64,000 nucleotides of DNA from the NCBI GenBank assembly GCA_035236585.1, contig CP141132.1, positions 56,641,880-56,705,879 of the forward strand, in the 5' to 3' direction. Both the position numbers and the translations under genes were made by a program. This DNA is from Warburgia ugandensis. Its lineage: Eukaryota > Streptophyta > Magnoliopsida > Canellales > Canellaceae. Of the stretch, positions 32,527 to 44,831 are shown piece after piece. Position 1 is the stretch's first letter, and the number at the start of each line of letters is the position of its first letter. Under the pieces are notes generated by a model, which was not told the origin of the DNA, did no database searches, and worked only from the letters and a program-made list of their open reading frames with translations.

Positions 32527-33359
32527 GGATCCACGGCCACTCCATCTTTAGATATGATGTGGCTTAAGAACTGCACCTGATCCAATAAAAACTCACACAT
32601 ATTAAACTTAGCATACAACTGATGTCGATGAAGTGTGTCCAATACCGTGTGAAGATGCTCTCTATGTGCCTCATGACTAGGCGAATAAATCAAGATGTCA
32701 TCAACGAATACAATCATGAACTTATCCAAATAAGCTCGAAAAACACGGTTCATTAGATCCATGAACACTGTAGGTGCATTCATCAATCCAAACGACGTCA
32801 CTAAGAACTCATAATGGCCATAGCGACTCCTAAAAGCAGTCTTGGAGATATCCTCCTCTCTAACCCTCAACTGATGATATCCTGACCTTAGGTCTATCTT
32901 GGAGAACACTCGTGCCGATTGGAGCTGATCAAATAAATCATCTATGTGTGGCAAAGGGTATCGATTCTTTATAGTAATACTGTTCAACAACCAATAGTCA
33001 ATGCATAGTCTCAGTGATCCATCCTTTTTCTTCACGAAAAGGACTGGTGCTCCCCGTGGTGATCCACTCGGCCTGATGAAACCCTTATTTAATAACTCTT
33101 GCAACTACACTTTAAGCTCTCTCAACTCTGCCGAAGCCATTCTGTATGGTGCCTTAGAGATAGGCGATATACCCGGCACCAAGTCAATGGTAAAGTCAAC
33201 CTCCTTGCTTGGCGGCAATCCTGGTAATTCCTTAGGAAAGACATCAACAAATTCATGAACAACCTCAATATCATCAAGCCGTGGTTGCTGCTTCTCCTCA
33301 ACAGTCACATACGCGAGGAATGCGTTATACCCTCGTCCATAAAATCGTGTTGCCTTCAT
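32493..33359 (-). pseudogene. Gypsy reverse transcriptase, one stop
   Basis: On the minus strand the linker VHEFVDVFPKELPGLPP is followed by YRMASAELRELK, a TAG stop at 33105-33107 where CAG (Gln) is expected, then [33 protein letters not shown], and the catalytic box FVDDILIYS. The RT core itself is open for about 200 codons and includes the [14 protein letters not shown] and FVDD motifs. It would need an active relative to move. Confidence 0.92.
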
Positions 33360-33449
33360 AGCAGAAATGATGCATGTACCAAACTGATCTTTCCTACCCT
33401 GGAATACTATTTATGGTTACCCAGGTATAAGAAAAGTGACCCGCTTCTT

Positions 33450-33780
33450 TCGGCAGTCTACCGTAGCCCAATCCATTCCAAGAATAATATCATAGTCTAC
33501 CATGTCTAGTAAGATGAAGTCAGTGTCCATACTCACGCCTGATATCTCTACGAGTATCTCTCAAAGATATTTAGTAGTCTATACTGTCTCTCCCATAGGT
33601 GTCATAATATCTAATCCAAATGCTAATTTGTGCACACATACATTAAGGCAAGATGCAAAAATGCATGATATAAAAGAATGTGTAGACCCTGTGTCAAAAA
33701 AAGCCCTGGCATGTCGATCTGAGACTACAAGAGTACCTTCAATGACCTGGTGTGATGCTTGGGCCTGTCCTGATGTAATG
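33450..33780 (-). pseudogene. Gypsy aspartic protease
   Basis: On the minus strand ARAFFDTGSTHSFI carries the DTGS active-site motif at about 33683-33694, followed by a VHKLAFGLDIMT-like stretch and DYDIILGMDW, the conserved flap/end segment of gypsy proteases. The DTGS triad is intact. Confidence 0.85.
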
Positions 33781-33849
33781 GCAAATACTCGTCCTTGGCT
33801 ACGTGGCAGGGTAGCTGCCTCTGCACCTACCTAGATCTGCCTCTCTCTC

Positions 33850-33903
33850 TGCCCCTTAGGACAGTCTTTAATGAAATGGTCTACGTCTCCATAGTTGAAA
33901 CAC
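33850..33903 (-). pseudogene. Gypsy gag zinc knuckle, mutated
   Basis: On the minus strand it reads CFNYGDVDHFIKDCPKG. The retroviral knuckle is C-X2-C-X4-H-X4-C. Here the second Cys is Tyr (TAT for TGT). Confidence 0.85.
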
Positions 33904-34149
33904 CTATATGGCTGTCTCTGGAAAGGTGCATGGTGTTGTCACTGTGGTTGGGGCTACCTCTGATGCTGTGGCCTATCAGATCCATTGCATTGCCTAAGGT
34001 GCCAAGCCTTGCACCTATCACATCTCTTCCTCTCTGTATCTCTCTTAAACTTGGCCTTGATTGGTGACCTGATGCACCATGTGTCTGCATAGCATCAAAT
34101 GGTCTCTTGCCCTTAGTGGGTTGGAACACACCCCTCTAGTCCTAAGAGG

Positions 34150-34901
34150 GTTCTTCTCACGCATGGAAGCCATGTCAGCTACATCTCATACAGAGGTGGG
34201 TCGTGAGGTAATCACCCGATCTCTAAGCCAAGGTGTCAACCCATCCACAAATCTATTTGTTGCCTCCTTGTCTGAGGCAAGCGCGTGAGGTGCAAATCTC
34301 CTCAGTTGTGTAAATCGGTTCAGATACTGCTGAACCGTCATGTCTCTCTGCTCTGAGGTGGCAAACTCTTTCTTCAATGACTGTAATGCATGGGGTGGAA
34401 AGTACTGAGTGTCAAAAGCCTGTTTGAAGGCTGCCCATGTCATCGTCTTAGTAGGATCTGATCGGGTAAGTATAAAGGTTTGCCACCAAAAGCCTGCCTC
34501 ACCCTTTAATAGGTAGGTGACTACTATAACTTGATCCTCCAGTGCAATCTTCAGTGTCAAATGTCCTTTCAGCCTCAAATAGCCATCTCTCAACCTCCTT
34601 AGTGTCACCATCACCATAAAAGGGTTGCACCATCTTTTGAAATCTCTCTACTAGCTTATCTGTCTTCTTAGGGTCACTAGTAGCATCGTCCTCAGTGGCC
34701 TTAGGTGCTGGTGGTTCTTGCACTGGTTGGGAAGAATGAACTGACGAGACCATAGGTGCCACTTGAGGCGATGGAATAGGGTACTAGCCTTGACATTACT
34801 CGATTCAATAACTTGGCATCTTGATCCCCTTGATTAGAGGACTCAACAGGTGAGGCAACTAGTGTAGCAGGGGTAGACCTTGTCCTTTTTCGAGGAGCCA
34901 T
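34150..34901 (-). pseudogene. Gypsy gag (capsid) region, frameshifted
   Basis: It starts at ATG 34899-34901 (MAPRKRTRST). After frameshifts near 34770 and 34560 it continues as QKMVQPFYGDGDTKEVERWL and then EGAGFWW-like, TWAAFKQAFDTQYFP and YLNRFTQLRRFAP, the conserved capsid-like domain of plant gypsy gag. It ends near 34186. Capsid-like particle formation is the family role; this copy cannot encode a full protein. Confidence 0.87.
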
Positions 34902-35024
34902 CTGTCAAAAGTTTAAATATCACTAAGTGTAAGTTCCTCTCTCCTAGTTCCTCTCTCTACTACAATTTATGGATTGTTACTCACATATAAATGGACATTT
35001 GCAAAGATTATGATGGACTAGACT

Positions 35025-35038
35025 GGGCTCTGATACCA
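35025..35038 (-). promoter_or_regulatory. Gypsy primer binding site (tRNA-iMet)
   Basis: On the minus strand TGGTATCAGAGCCC lies three bases inside the 5' LTR. This is the standard initiator tRNA-Met complement. Confidence 0.92.
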
Positions 35039-35041
35039 ACT

Positions 35042-37883
35042 TGTAACACCTTGGGATTTTATGACATTTTTTTTTATAATAATAATAGCATTTGGGATCC
35101 CATGATAAAAAGTTTTATTAATTTGTTTACTAAAACATTTCCTAAAACCTTCGGTGTTATTTTTCCTTTCCCAACATCATAATTTTTAACTTAAAACATA
35201 ATTAAAATTTTATGATAATAAACTTAAAACAATATGCATATCAATAAACATCAAAATGCATCGGCGCCTTTATTTTCAATCAAATAAATATCCAAAACAC
35301 AATATTAATATGGCCAAGGGTCTATCCATCATAACATCCCATTAAATGTCCATCATATGTATAACTATCTTAATCAAATCCATAAAATAAAAGTATACAG
35401 TCCATATAGAAAGTCAAATTGTAGTCCTGTTTATTAACTTACATCAATATTTATAACCCAAAGTAAGGAAATCTCCCACTACTATCAAGATTTCTCAATG
35501 GTCGTGCCTTTCCTGATGTCGCACTTGAGATCTAAGGCATTGCAAAACAAAGCAATGCCTCAGCAAGCTATTGCTTGTGCAGGTACATAGACAATTAATG
35601 TAATAAAATAGAATAACAGTAATGACAAAATAAAATATCTATCATTTATGACGATAAAATCATTATAACTCATGCCGACATAATATCAATTTATCAAGTA
35701 TGCTAAAACATGATAAGAATCAATGTAAATGAGCATACAATAATAATAATAATAATAACAATAATAATAAGGGCACCTTAAGGTAATGGGTCCCACAAGC
35801 GTCGTATATACTAGCATCTCCGATCATGAGTACTCATATCCAACCTCTGAGTGTCGTCACACCTAGGTATACCATCCCATCACCATGCTCATTATGCAAA
35901 CACACATAATAAGAGTATGAATCGTCATGCTGCAGTGGCAACCCTCCATGGGTCTCAACCACTGCCGCTCACCATTGACACCATAATGGGAGACTTAGCG
36001 TCCATCCCCATGGAAAGGCCCGGACCGGTAGTGTGGACTATCCATGTTACCAAACCCCTATCAAATGCCATCTACGGGCAAGTGTCTATCATATCACAAT
36101 CTCATCACATCACAAACTTGGAGGGTGGGTGGCTGGCCCTCTCCCTCCTAGCATGACGCCACCGGGTGAGAGCACCCATCATAAAACATAAAACACTGAA
36201 ATCATATATATGCCAAAACACAAGAGTACTCGTAGCTCACAATCCCCAAGGCACGCCCCTCATCCCGGGGTTAGCCTATAAAAGGACTAGCCACTAAGTC
36301 TCCACTTTTCATTCTCATGAAATTCTATCAATTTTAGTTATGTAGTAAAGAAAAGAAATTTCTAATTATGCATAATATATAATATCATTCTCATGAAATC
36401 ATTTGTAATAAATCCACTTAATACATGCTTGAAAATTAAGTAACGATCATCGTATTAAATTCTAAATCTCTCAAAAATCACGATTACTATTAAGTGAAAT
36501 TTAAATTCACAATCAACTATAATGCTATGATCATGCAGAGTTTGAAAATAAAACATTAATTGTCGTCACCTACCTCGACGTGAGATCACTCAGTTCGCTC
36601 GTAAAATCCATTTAACTTATATGTTCGGATGCACTTGTACATGTCACATCACTATTTTAAAATTTCTCTAAAGTAAAAGTGGTTATTTATAAGTTTTTAA
36701 AATCTAGTTCGTCGTCGTCAATACGATCACAATGCCTCTTTCAGATTGTGATTTGGACTCCTATAGCTCTCAAAAATCAAGTTTAAAGTGGAACTATGCC
36801 TCTTTTAGGGCTGACCGACCACCATAAGCTCTTTTGCACCGGCGACGTAGTTTACACCGGTTTATACCATCACCCAGTTTACACTGAGTTACACTAGCAG
36901 GCCTGGTTTACACCGAGTTACACCGGTGACCCTGGTTTACACCAGGTTTCACCGGCAATGTGCAAACTGGTGCCGGAGAAGATGACCCGGTCATCTTCGA
37001 TAGCCCTACAGGTGTCCAAATCACTTGGTTTTTGAGCCATTTTGTTAGAAATTTCATCTAGTTTCCATTTCTACCATCATTTTGCATTGATTTCCCCAAA
37101 AACTATGGTTTTTATATGATTTTTTCTATGTTCCTAAAATGTTCCATGGGTACTATTTTTCACGTTTTTCTGCGTCTTCCACCGTCAAATTTTTCTCAAT
37201 TAAAAGGGTTTGATCTTGGGTCTCTTATACACTAGATGAATGGTCTGATTTGTAATCTAACATGGTTTTATCAATGAATTTATGCTCTAACAGTAGCATA
37301 AACAGGGTTCTCAAGAAAAACTACGTTTTTCCTTATTTTTCATGTATTTCTATTTTACAAATATACATATATAATATAAAAATCAAGAGATTAAGGCTTA
37401 CCTCGATTTACTTGGTGTTTATTGGTGTTGCTAGAGCCCTACACAATAGAAAACATTAGACTTTTGTAGAGGCTAGGGTTTTGGAAAAGAAACGGTGCGA
37501 TGAAGAGGAATGAGGGTTGATTAAGGATCAGACTAGGGGAGGAGTTTACGTTTTGGGAAGGGGAATGAAACTCTTCCCTTTTAAGCTTTTCCTCTAACAA
37601 TTTCACTGACGAAATTGCCAAATCTGATAACCTAAAGTGGATAGGGGTTCCATTATCAAAACTACCCCCTCCTATTTTGTGTTGTGACAATTTACCAAAA
37701 TACCCCTATAACTTCAACGTTTCATAACTTCTTCATTTGAGCTCCGTTTTCCGCGTTCTTTATGGCGTTGGAATCCTATTGAAGAATACTTTCTAATTTT
37801 TAATTCTCAAGACCAAATTCCATCTATAAAATTTTAATTATTTAATAAATTCTTAATATATACTTAAAATTGAGTATATTACA
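35042..37883 (-). repeat. Gypsy 5' LTR
   Basis: 2842 bp; on plus it starts TGTAACACCTTGGG and ends TATTACA. It is closely similar to the 3' LTR throughout. Confidence 0.95.
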
Positions 37884-37888
37884 ATCAC

Positions 37889-38144
37889 ATACAAATAATG
37901 TGACCAGCTCCATGCTTGAATTTTGCTAACTCAAACCATTCATTATTTGGCTTCAATATGAAATAGACCTTAGCTAAAATTTTCATCCTTGAATAAATTG
38001 ATTCAAAATCTAGCTACTAACAAGATTGTAAGTTATCCATTTTACAACTTGGAAAAACAAATATTAGGATAATTAAGCAAAGAGATTTTTTGAGAATTTG
38101 CAAGGGTAGGTGGCAAATAATTTGTGGGAGTCACTTTTGATGTG
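37889..38144. other. Unassigned spacer
   Basis: AT-rich DNA between the gypsy TSD and the split minus-strand LTR. Nothing recognised. Confidence 0.4.
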
Positions 38145-38788
38145 CTTTAATTAATACCACAAGTGCACGGTTCTATTGGACTATAGATCGGCAAATACAA
38201 GTCAATCCGACAAGGACATTTTAAGGAGTTTGAATTAATATTTAAGTTATATTAGTCTAACCTACTCAATCTTTTAAGGTAAGAGAGGGGGCATGCATGT
38301 AGAACTAAGGTGAAAGAAGTAATGCTAAGGTGGTGCAAGGTTTGGTGCGTGCAACCTAATGAAGGAAGGATGCATGCAAGTCTGTGATGATAAGGAGAAA
38401 CCTTGAAAACTAAGGGAGATGCGTGCATCTTTGATGAATGGATAGAGGGACTGAGAAAAGAAATGAAATGGGAAGTGGTTAAGAACCCTTACCTTTTCTC
38501 TAAGGAATTGCACGTATAAAGCTTTTGTGAGAGAAGGCAAAAGTAATCTTTTCACATGGCTTACGCTCTGAGCTATGGAAAGTTGAAAGATAAACTGCTT
38601 GTCTTTCACCCCCTATTTATAAGTTTTTGGAGTGGAAGCCCTAAGAAATGAAGGATGGAGATCATGCTTGCATGAATGGTGTGTAATTAAAAAATGGAAG
38701 ATGTTGGGACTTGGAATGGAAAGTGGAAGATATGGATGTTGAGGATAGAAAGAGGTAAGATGGAAGGGAAGGAGATATGGGTGGATGG
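38145..38788 (-). mobile_element. Split Tat/Athila-type LTR fragment (minus strand)
   Basis: On the minus strand the segment near 38150-38260 ends like the LARD-1 LTR: ACTCCTTAAAATGTCCTTGT, CGGATTGACTTGTATTTGC, then CCGTGCACTTGTGG. A TATA box (CTTATAAATAG) lies 460 bp upstream on the same strand. The fragment stops at the LARD-2 insertion point, and CT-rich sequence of similar composition resumes at 53350. I infer that LARD-2 inserted into this older LTR. No PBS follows its inner end. Confidence 0.6.
38613..38623 (-). promoter_or_regulatory. TATA box of the split LTR
   Basis: CTTATAAATAG on the minus strand, followed by GGGGGTG and a CT-containing leader. Confidence 0.6.
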
Positions 38789-41700
38789 AGTAGTGTTCGA
38801 TTTTATATAAAAAGTACAAATAGTTTTCTGTATGTTATAACTTATAGTGTTAAATTATAGGTTTTTGGCCAAAATTTTATAACACGTACATTTCTGACCT
38901 AATTATTAAAAAATCTGATATTTTGCAAGTTCAGAGGCTGATTCAAAGTATGTGAATGATTATAATTTTTTAGAATTTAATTAAGATTTTTATTCTTTCA
39001 CAGGTCTTGGAGAGATGATCCAACAATTGACATTAATCAGGATAAGAATTGAAGATCAAGATTAAGAGATAAAGCTAAAAGCCCAATTGTCATCATCTAA
39101 AGCTTAATCAAGGACTAAATTAAACAATTTGAAGAGCTAACTATGACCAAAATGGGCTCATAAAGAAAGCCATGCCTTTCCATTACCGTTGCTTAGGAGA
39201 CATTCAAGCCACCTTAGCCATATAAGCCATGAGAAAATGTGACAAGCTAAGGAATTCATGCCAAGCCATTCTAGTCATTAAAGCCAAGGGTGTGATCCAT
39301 GAAATGAAGGAATGAGCCCTCAAAGTTAGCCACATAAAGCCAATTAAGCTAAATGCTACATGGAGTCATACAATTGGAGGATAATTCAAGCAATGGCCCA
39401 CTTTCTAAATTTGGATTTTCAAGGTTTAATTAGAAGGTTTGAGAGAATTATGTAACAAGTAAGATGATCTTGCATTAGTGGACTCATCAAGAGAGAAACC
39501 CTACTTTCCAACTCCATCTCCCACTCTTTTTCCTAGGGTTACAAGTTAAAGGAGGGAGGCACATCATTATGAAAGAAAAGCCCCCCACTTTCCTACTTTG
39601 TAATCAATGGTTTCCTAATTAGAAAACCCTAAATCTACTTCAATCCAAACAACTTTGAATTCCTAGATCTTTACACATCTTTTCTAAACACCATTCATTA
39701 CCATTTCCATGAGTTTCAATCTATAAACATCATCAAATTGGAAAGGAAAGAGCTCCACTTTCCTTCCATGAAAAATATGGCCCCCATCTTGTTCAAAATT
39801 AGAAACCAGCAATCATATCCCTCTTATGTCATGTAATACCCAGGGGTTCTAAAAATTACAATATTGTCGGCTTTGGGGCGCCCATACACCCCTCACGGTT
39901 TTGTCCTTCCCAAGTTTCCTAGGAAAAACGTGTTGTGACTATTAGAGTTCCCCAGACTCTTATAAGCAGCCCAGTTTCCTCTCCCCAGGCAATGTGGGAC
40001 TAATTCTCTGTCCTTCACCCCAGCTTAGAAGCCTATCAGCCTTCTCGTGGCCTGCCCTCATCGGCCCAGGGCTTCACATCTTCCCCCCTTAGGGAACACG
40101 CATCCCCATGTGATAGCCACGACCAGGCACCCGCATGTTGCTAGCCACCACACCACGAGGGGAACTGGCTCTGATACCATTTGTAACATCCCAGGGTTCC
40201 AACAGTCACAATATTATCCGCTTTTGGGCGCCCATACGCCCCTCACGATTTTGTTCTTCCCTAGTTTCCTAGGGAAAACATGTTGTGACCATTAGAGTTC
40301 CTCAAACTCTTATAAACAGCCCAGTTTTCTCTCCCCAAGCAATGTGGGACTAACTCTCTGTCCCTTACCCCAACCTAAAAGCCTGTCAGCCTTCTCTTGG
40401 CCTGCCCTCATCAGCCCAGGGCTTCACATGTCATCTTTCCACCTTTCTTCTTACATCATCTTGATTCATCTCCCACCTAACCATCCTCATTCAATACCCA
40501 AACACTAGGTCCACTTTCTTTATGTTTTCACCCCTTCTTAAGTTAAGAAGCCACTCATCTATATATAGGCCCAAGTTCCACATGAATTTTCTAAGTAGAG
40601 GTAGGTGAGACACCTTCAAATCAAGCACTCCTTTGGTGTTATTTGCTACTGGACTTTGGGAATTCTTAGATCCTTTTCTTCCATTAGATTTTTAGTTATT
40701 ATCTCTTCAATTCAGGTTAGTAGTTTGGTTGCTTTTATTTAATTTTCATTGCTTTTGTTTCAATTGTTTTGTTTTCTAGTTTTCCACCTCCCTTTCCATC
40801 TATCTTCTCCTTCTTTCTTTCACTTCCTTTTCTTTGGTATTCACTCAAGATTTAAGTTAACTCTTCTCTGGTAGTGACAGCCAAAGAGAAGAGCTAGCTT
40901 AGGCCTTGATTTTCCCTCTTGAATTTCATAAGTTGTTCCTTTTATTTACCCTTAGTTTTGGGTTATTTTCCTTGTATTAGTTCACCCATTTAGCTTTCTT
41001 TCCTATTGAATTCCTTTTGGTTTTTCTTTACATGTCATTGTACTTTAGTTTTTGAGCATTAGATTACATTGTTGGCATTGTTTAGATAGCATTTCATGCT
41101 TAAGAATTAGACACAGTTTCCAGCAATAGAACATGCATTATGCTTTTAGTCTATTGTATAATTTGGAGATGATTCAATAAAGTTCATTGAGGTTTCTTGT
41201 TATGGAATATTTCTTTTATCAATATGGTTTGGATCTGGGTTATTTCCTTGCATAATAGGTGTGGTTTCAATCACTTCCTTATACTTGAATTGTTTGATGT
41301 CCTTAAGTACCAAAACTTTAAAACTAGTTTTCCTTAATTTTGTGCTTTGTTTTTCAGACATCTAAACAACTTATTTGCTTGAATCCTTAAATTTTCACTG
41401 TAAATTCATCAATTCTAGTCACTTTTGCACCTTAGAACCATGCATACAATCAATGGATCATGTGCACGGTGCTAGGTCACTTTCCTTTTTGGTTTTTACT
41501 TAGTTTAGTTGCTCAATTTAGTTTTAGTCATATTTAATTCATTGTTTGCATCTTAGTTTAGGTTTAGAAAGTTTCCTTTTTGAATTTTAGGAACTTCCAT
41601 CTTTAGGAAGTTTTATGATTTTGAAAGTGTTAAAATTTAAAATGTCTCTTTAATTCTAGTTTCCATTCACATGCATGTTTCTAATTTCTTGTTAAAGTTA

Positions 41701-42182
41701 GTTAGATCTCATTAATTGATTATTTTTGTGTGTTATTTTAGTGTTAGAAAGTTTCCTAAACTAGTTTTACAAAGTTCTATTTTTAGAAAGTTTCTAATTC
41801 TAGTTTATGAAAGTGTTAATTTAAGAAAGTGTCATTTTTAGTAGTTTCCTTTAATTTAAGTTTCTTAATTTGATTCATGCTAATTTAGCATTAGTTTCCT
41901 TTAGTTGTTTACATGTTAGTTAGGTTAATTTGTAATTTCATTGTTTAGTTTTAGTTTTTAGTAATTTTCTTTCAAGTTCAACATCTAATTCAATGTATGC
42001 TTCAATTTCATGTTGTTTAATTTCCTAGTTTTATCACAACTCTTCTTCTTTGGCTGAAGTTAATTAATTTGAATAAAATCCAATCTAGTGCAAATCTATG
42101 AGATTCCTAGCGGGATTGACCTTGCTTACGTTAAAATACTACATTGATTCATGCCCTTATATGTAATTTTAAAGCTACATCA
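38789..42182 (+). repeat. LARD-2 5' LTR (contains a TRIM)
   Basis: 3394 bp including the TRIM, and about 2792 bp without it and its TSD. It starts near AGTAGTGTTCGATTTTATAT and ends GCTACATCA. It is collinear with 48059-53349. Confidence 0.8.
39832..40428 (-). mobile_element. TRIM retrotransposon, 597 bp, in LARD-2 LTR
   Basis: Two 247-bp LTRs (39832-40078 and 40182-40428) flank a 103-bp interior. On the minus strand the LTR reads TGTGAAGCCCTGGGC to TGTTACA/TATTACA. The interior holds a tRNA-iMet PBS (TGGTATCAGAGCCA, 40166-40179) and a polypurine tract (TAAGGGGGGAAGA, about 40079-40091). The flanking 5-bp TSD is TGTCA (39827-39831 and 40429-40433). The matching stretch of the other LARD-2 LTR lacks it. 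No coding capacity. The LTRs differ at a number of sites, so it is not recent. Confidence 0.93.
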
Positions 42183-42207
42183 AGTTTTTGGCACTGTTGT
42201 TGAGGAA
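42183..42207 (+). promoter_or_regulatory. LARD-2 primer binding site, degenerate
   Basis: AGTTTTTGGCACTGTTGTTG follows the LTR. It is a mutated form of the TTTTTGGCGCCGTTGCCGGG site. Confidence 0.7.
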
Positions 42208-42310
42208 TCGTAACAAATTTATGGTTGGATTCTTATTTGGATTATTTATTTTTAGTTGTAGTCATAGGTTGTATTAGATTAGGATTTTTGCATTGCATTT
42301 GTATATCTTG

Positions 42311-42486
42311 TTAGAAGGGGAGCCTTGGCACAACGGTACAAGTTGTCATAATGTGACCTTGAGGTCATGGGTTCAAGGCGTGGAATTAGCCTCTTGCAAA
42401 ATGTAAGGTAAGGCTACCTACTATAGGTCCTTGTGGTCTGCCCCTTCCCCAAACCCTGCTTCGTGCACCGGGGCTGCCCCTTTTTT
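42311..42486 (+). mobile_element. Au-like SINE with 14-bp TSD
   Basis: The full 176 bp shows an A-box region (GCCTTGGCACAACGGTACAA), a B-box (GGGTTCAAGGCGTGG), the CTCTTGCAAAATGTAAGG and CCTTGTGGTCTGCCCCTTCC blocks, CACCGGGGCTGCCCC, and a terminal T run. ATTTGTATATCTTG is repeated exactly on both sides (42297-42310 and 42487-42500). It inserted 130 bp inside LARD-2. Confidence 0.95.
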
Positions 42487-43739
42487 ATTTGTATATCTTG
42501 CTAATTCCTCATTAATTAACATATCTTTCTTGTTTTTGTGTGAGGGAAAATTAGCTAGTGGAGCTTCATCAACTAGATATGATTTCCTTGCTTTCCTAGA
42601 ACAGAACTACTTCTTTTCTTTTCCTTTTTTTTTTGAGTGAAACTTGTGGTGAGGCCCATTGTAACTTGCAATTTTAAATGGGTTGTATTAAAACAAGGTA
42701 GGTGTGTGGTATGGAGGCCCATACTTGATCTTCATCAAAAACCCCATTGTAAGTATCCCTCACTTTGATTTACTTTTCCTACTTTAGATTGCATTTAGTC
42801 TAATTTGCATTTGGTTGGTAGAATAGATCATATAGTTTTAGGATCATTCATCTTAATAGTTGCACCTTTAATTAGGGTTGTTGCATTAGAGAGCACCTAT
42901 TTAACCTTTGGTTGGATAGAATATAGGTTGCATTAGTTTGTTTTCTTGTATTGCATTGCATTTTTACTGCTTTATGATCGATTGAACTTAATGTTAGTAA
43001 GAGCCCCATAGAAACCCTCATAAGATAAGGACTAGATTTCTTCACCAGTTCCTTAGCCCACTTAAGAAATCAATCCAGTTCCTTACATGCTAGCGATGCC
43101 AACTATTAATCTTTAATCTAAAGTCAAGTAGTAAGAGACTTAGTTTTTAGGAGTCACATAGGAACGTTTTTGAAAAAGGAGATCTATTGTCACTTCACTG
43201 GCTCTTGAACTTTGTAGTTATAGTAGGTATTCAAAATCCAAGTAATTTTTCCACACCTTCTGTTGATCGATGATGAGGTCTAAACACCTCCTCTATGAGA
43301 ATTGTATTAACCACCTTGGGCAATATCTAATTAGTAAGCATTAGTCAAATCTGAATCTAAGGAGAAGCTATCTAGCTTTAAGTTAAACGGTACAACCTCA
43401 CAGATTAACAAATGTGGTTAAGACAAGCTTGTTAGCATTAGGAATTGTTTGATTGAATAGCAAATAGAGTTAGGAGTCACATTTAGGTCTATGTTGCATC
43501 ATTTAGTTAAGTTTCATTATAGTGCATGCAAGGGCGTCGATCTCCATACAATGAATTAATACCATTAAATCCTGAGGTTGAATGTGCACATAGACAAGGG
43601 GTAAGAAACTAAGTTCCCTACCCCATGGTTGAACCACTAGTAGTAGTTGAGCATAAGGCTATGCTTGTTTTTATGCCCCACTCCAATTAAATGCTCCATC
43701 ATGCATCACACTGCTTCCGACGAATGCTGACCACTTTGA

Positions 43740-44300
43740 ACTTAAACCTAGAGTAATATAATTACTCCAATGTTTCTATGGTTGTGAGAGAGAGGACCCA
43801 TACCTACGTATTAAGAAATTCCTTAATATTTATGCTACATTCAAGTATAGAAATGTCACTGAGGATTCTATTAGACAGGTTATTCCCTTTCTCATTAAAG
43901 GATAAAGCCAAATCATGGCTTAATTCTTTAGAGGTTGGTTCCATTGCCAAATGGAACTAGTTGCTGAGAAATTCGTGAACAAATTTTTTCTTGTCTATAT
44001 GACTAATGCCTTTCATAGGGAAATCATTAACTTCCAACAAAGAGATGATGAACAATATTATGAATATTGGGAAAGATGGAATGAATTACTACAAAAGTGC
44101 CCCTATCATGGATTTGAAACATGATAGTAGGTTTATTATTTCTATGAGGCATTGACTCTTCAAAATAAACAAATAGTAGATGCAGCAAGTGGAGGAGCCC
44201 TTATGATGAAAAGTGAAACAAAGGCATGGGAATTTTTCCAAACCTTAGCAGACAATTCACAACAATGAGATTATGCTCATAAGAGAGAGAGAAATGTCCA
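43740..44300 (+). pseudogene. LARD-2 gag remnant (Athila/Tat type)
   Basis: The frame beginning near 43778 reads SIEMSLRILLDRLFPFSLKD and KAKSWLNSLEVGSIAKW. A second frame continues NKFF, then EIINFQQRDDEQYYEYWERW and NELLQKCPYHGFE. This is the conserved gag core of Athila/Tat-type elements, with stops and at least one frameshift. Its role in the family is particle formation; this copy is dead. Confidence 0.8.
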
Positions 44301-44831
44301 GGCACAAAGGAAAGGAGGCCTATATGAAGTTTGAGTACCATTAGACGTTCTTATAAGTATGAGTCATAGTTGAAAAATTAAACAAACTAGAGCCTTAAAA
44401 GTGGAAGGTTGGACTAACTTGAAACTAGGTCTGAAACCTTCATGGCTACTACTCTATCCCATAAACCTTCACAAGAGGTATGTGCTACTTGACACTTCAA
44501 AATAAACAAATGGTAGATGCAGCAAGTGGAGGAGCCCTTATGATGAAAAGTGAAACAAAGGCATGGGAATTTTTCCAAACCTTAGTAGACAATTCACAAC
44601 AATGAGATTATGCCCATAGGAGCGAGAGAAATGCCCAGGCACAAAGGAAAGGAGGCCTATATGAAGTTTGAGTACCGTCAGACGTTCTTATAAGCATGAG
44701 TCATAGTTGAAAAATTAAACAAACTAGAGCCTTAAAAGTGGAAGGATGGACTAACTTGAAACTATGTCTGAAAATTTCATGGCTATTACTCTATCCCATA
44801 AACCTTCACAAGAGGTATGTGCTACTTGTTC
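44158..44831. repeat. 337-bp tandem duplication in the LARD-2 gag region
   Basis: CTTCAAAATAAACAAAT at 44158 recurs at 44495, and the whole intervening block through GAGGTATGTGCTACTTG is repeated with few changes. 337 is not a multiple of three. Confidence 0.93.

Larger units (their letters stand above)
27591..37883 (-). mobile_element. Structurally complete Ty3/gypsy chromovirus-like retrotransposon, decayed
   Basis: 10.3 kb flanked by the perfect 5-bp TSD ATCAC (27586-27590 and 37884-37888). On the minus strand the order is 5' LTR (35042-37883), tRNA-iMet PBS, gag, zinc knuckle, protease, RT, RNase H, integrase, chromodomain-like tail, polypurine tract and 3' LTR (27591-30418). The gene order is that of Ty3/gypsy; the ATWE..EEMR tail and LTRs of 2.8 kb resemble the Tekay/Del chromovirus group (tentative). 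Several stops and frameshifts make it non-autonomous now. The two LTRs remain very similar, with small indels. Two solo LTRs of related type lie at 49974 and 56221. Confidence 0.95.
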
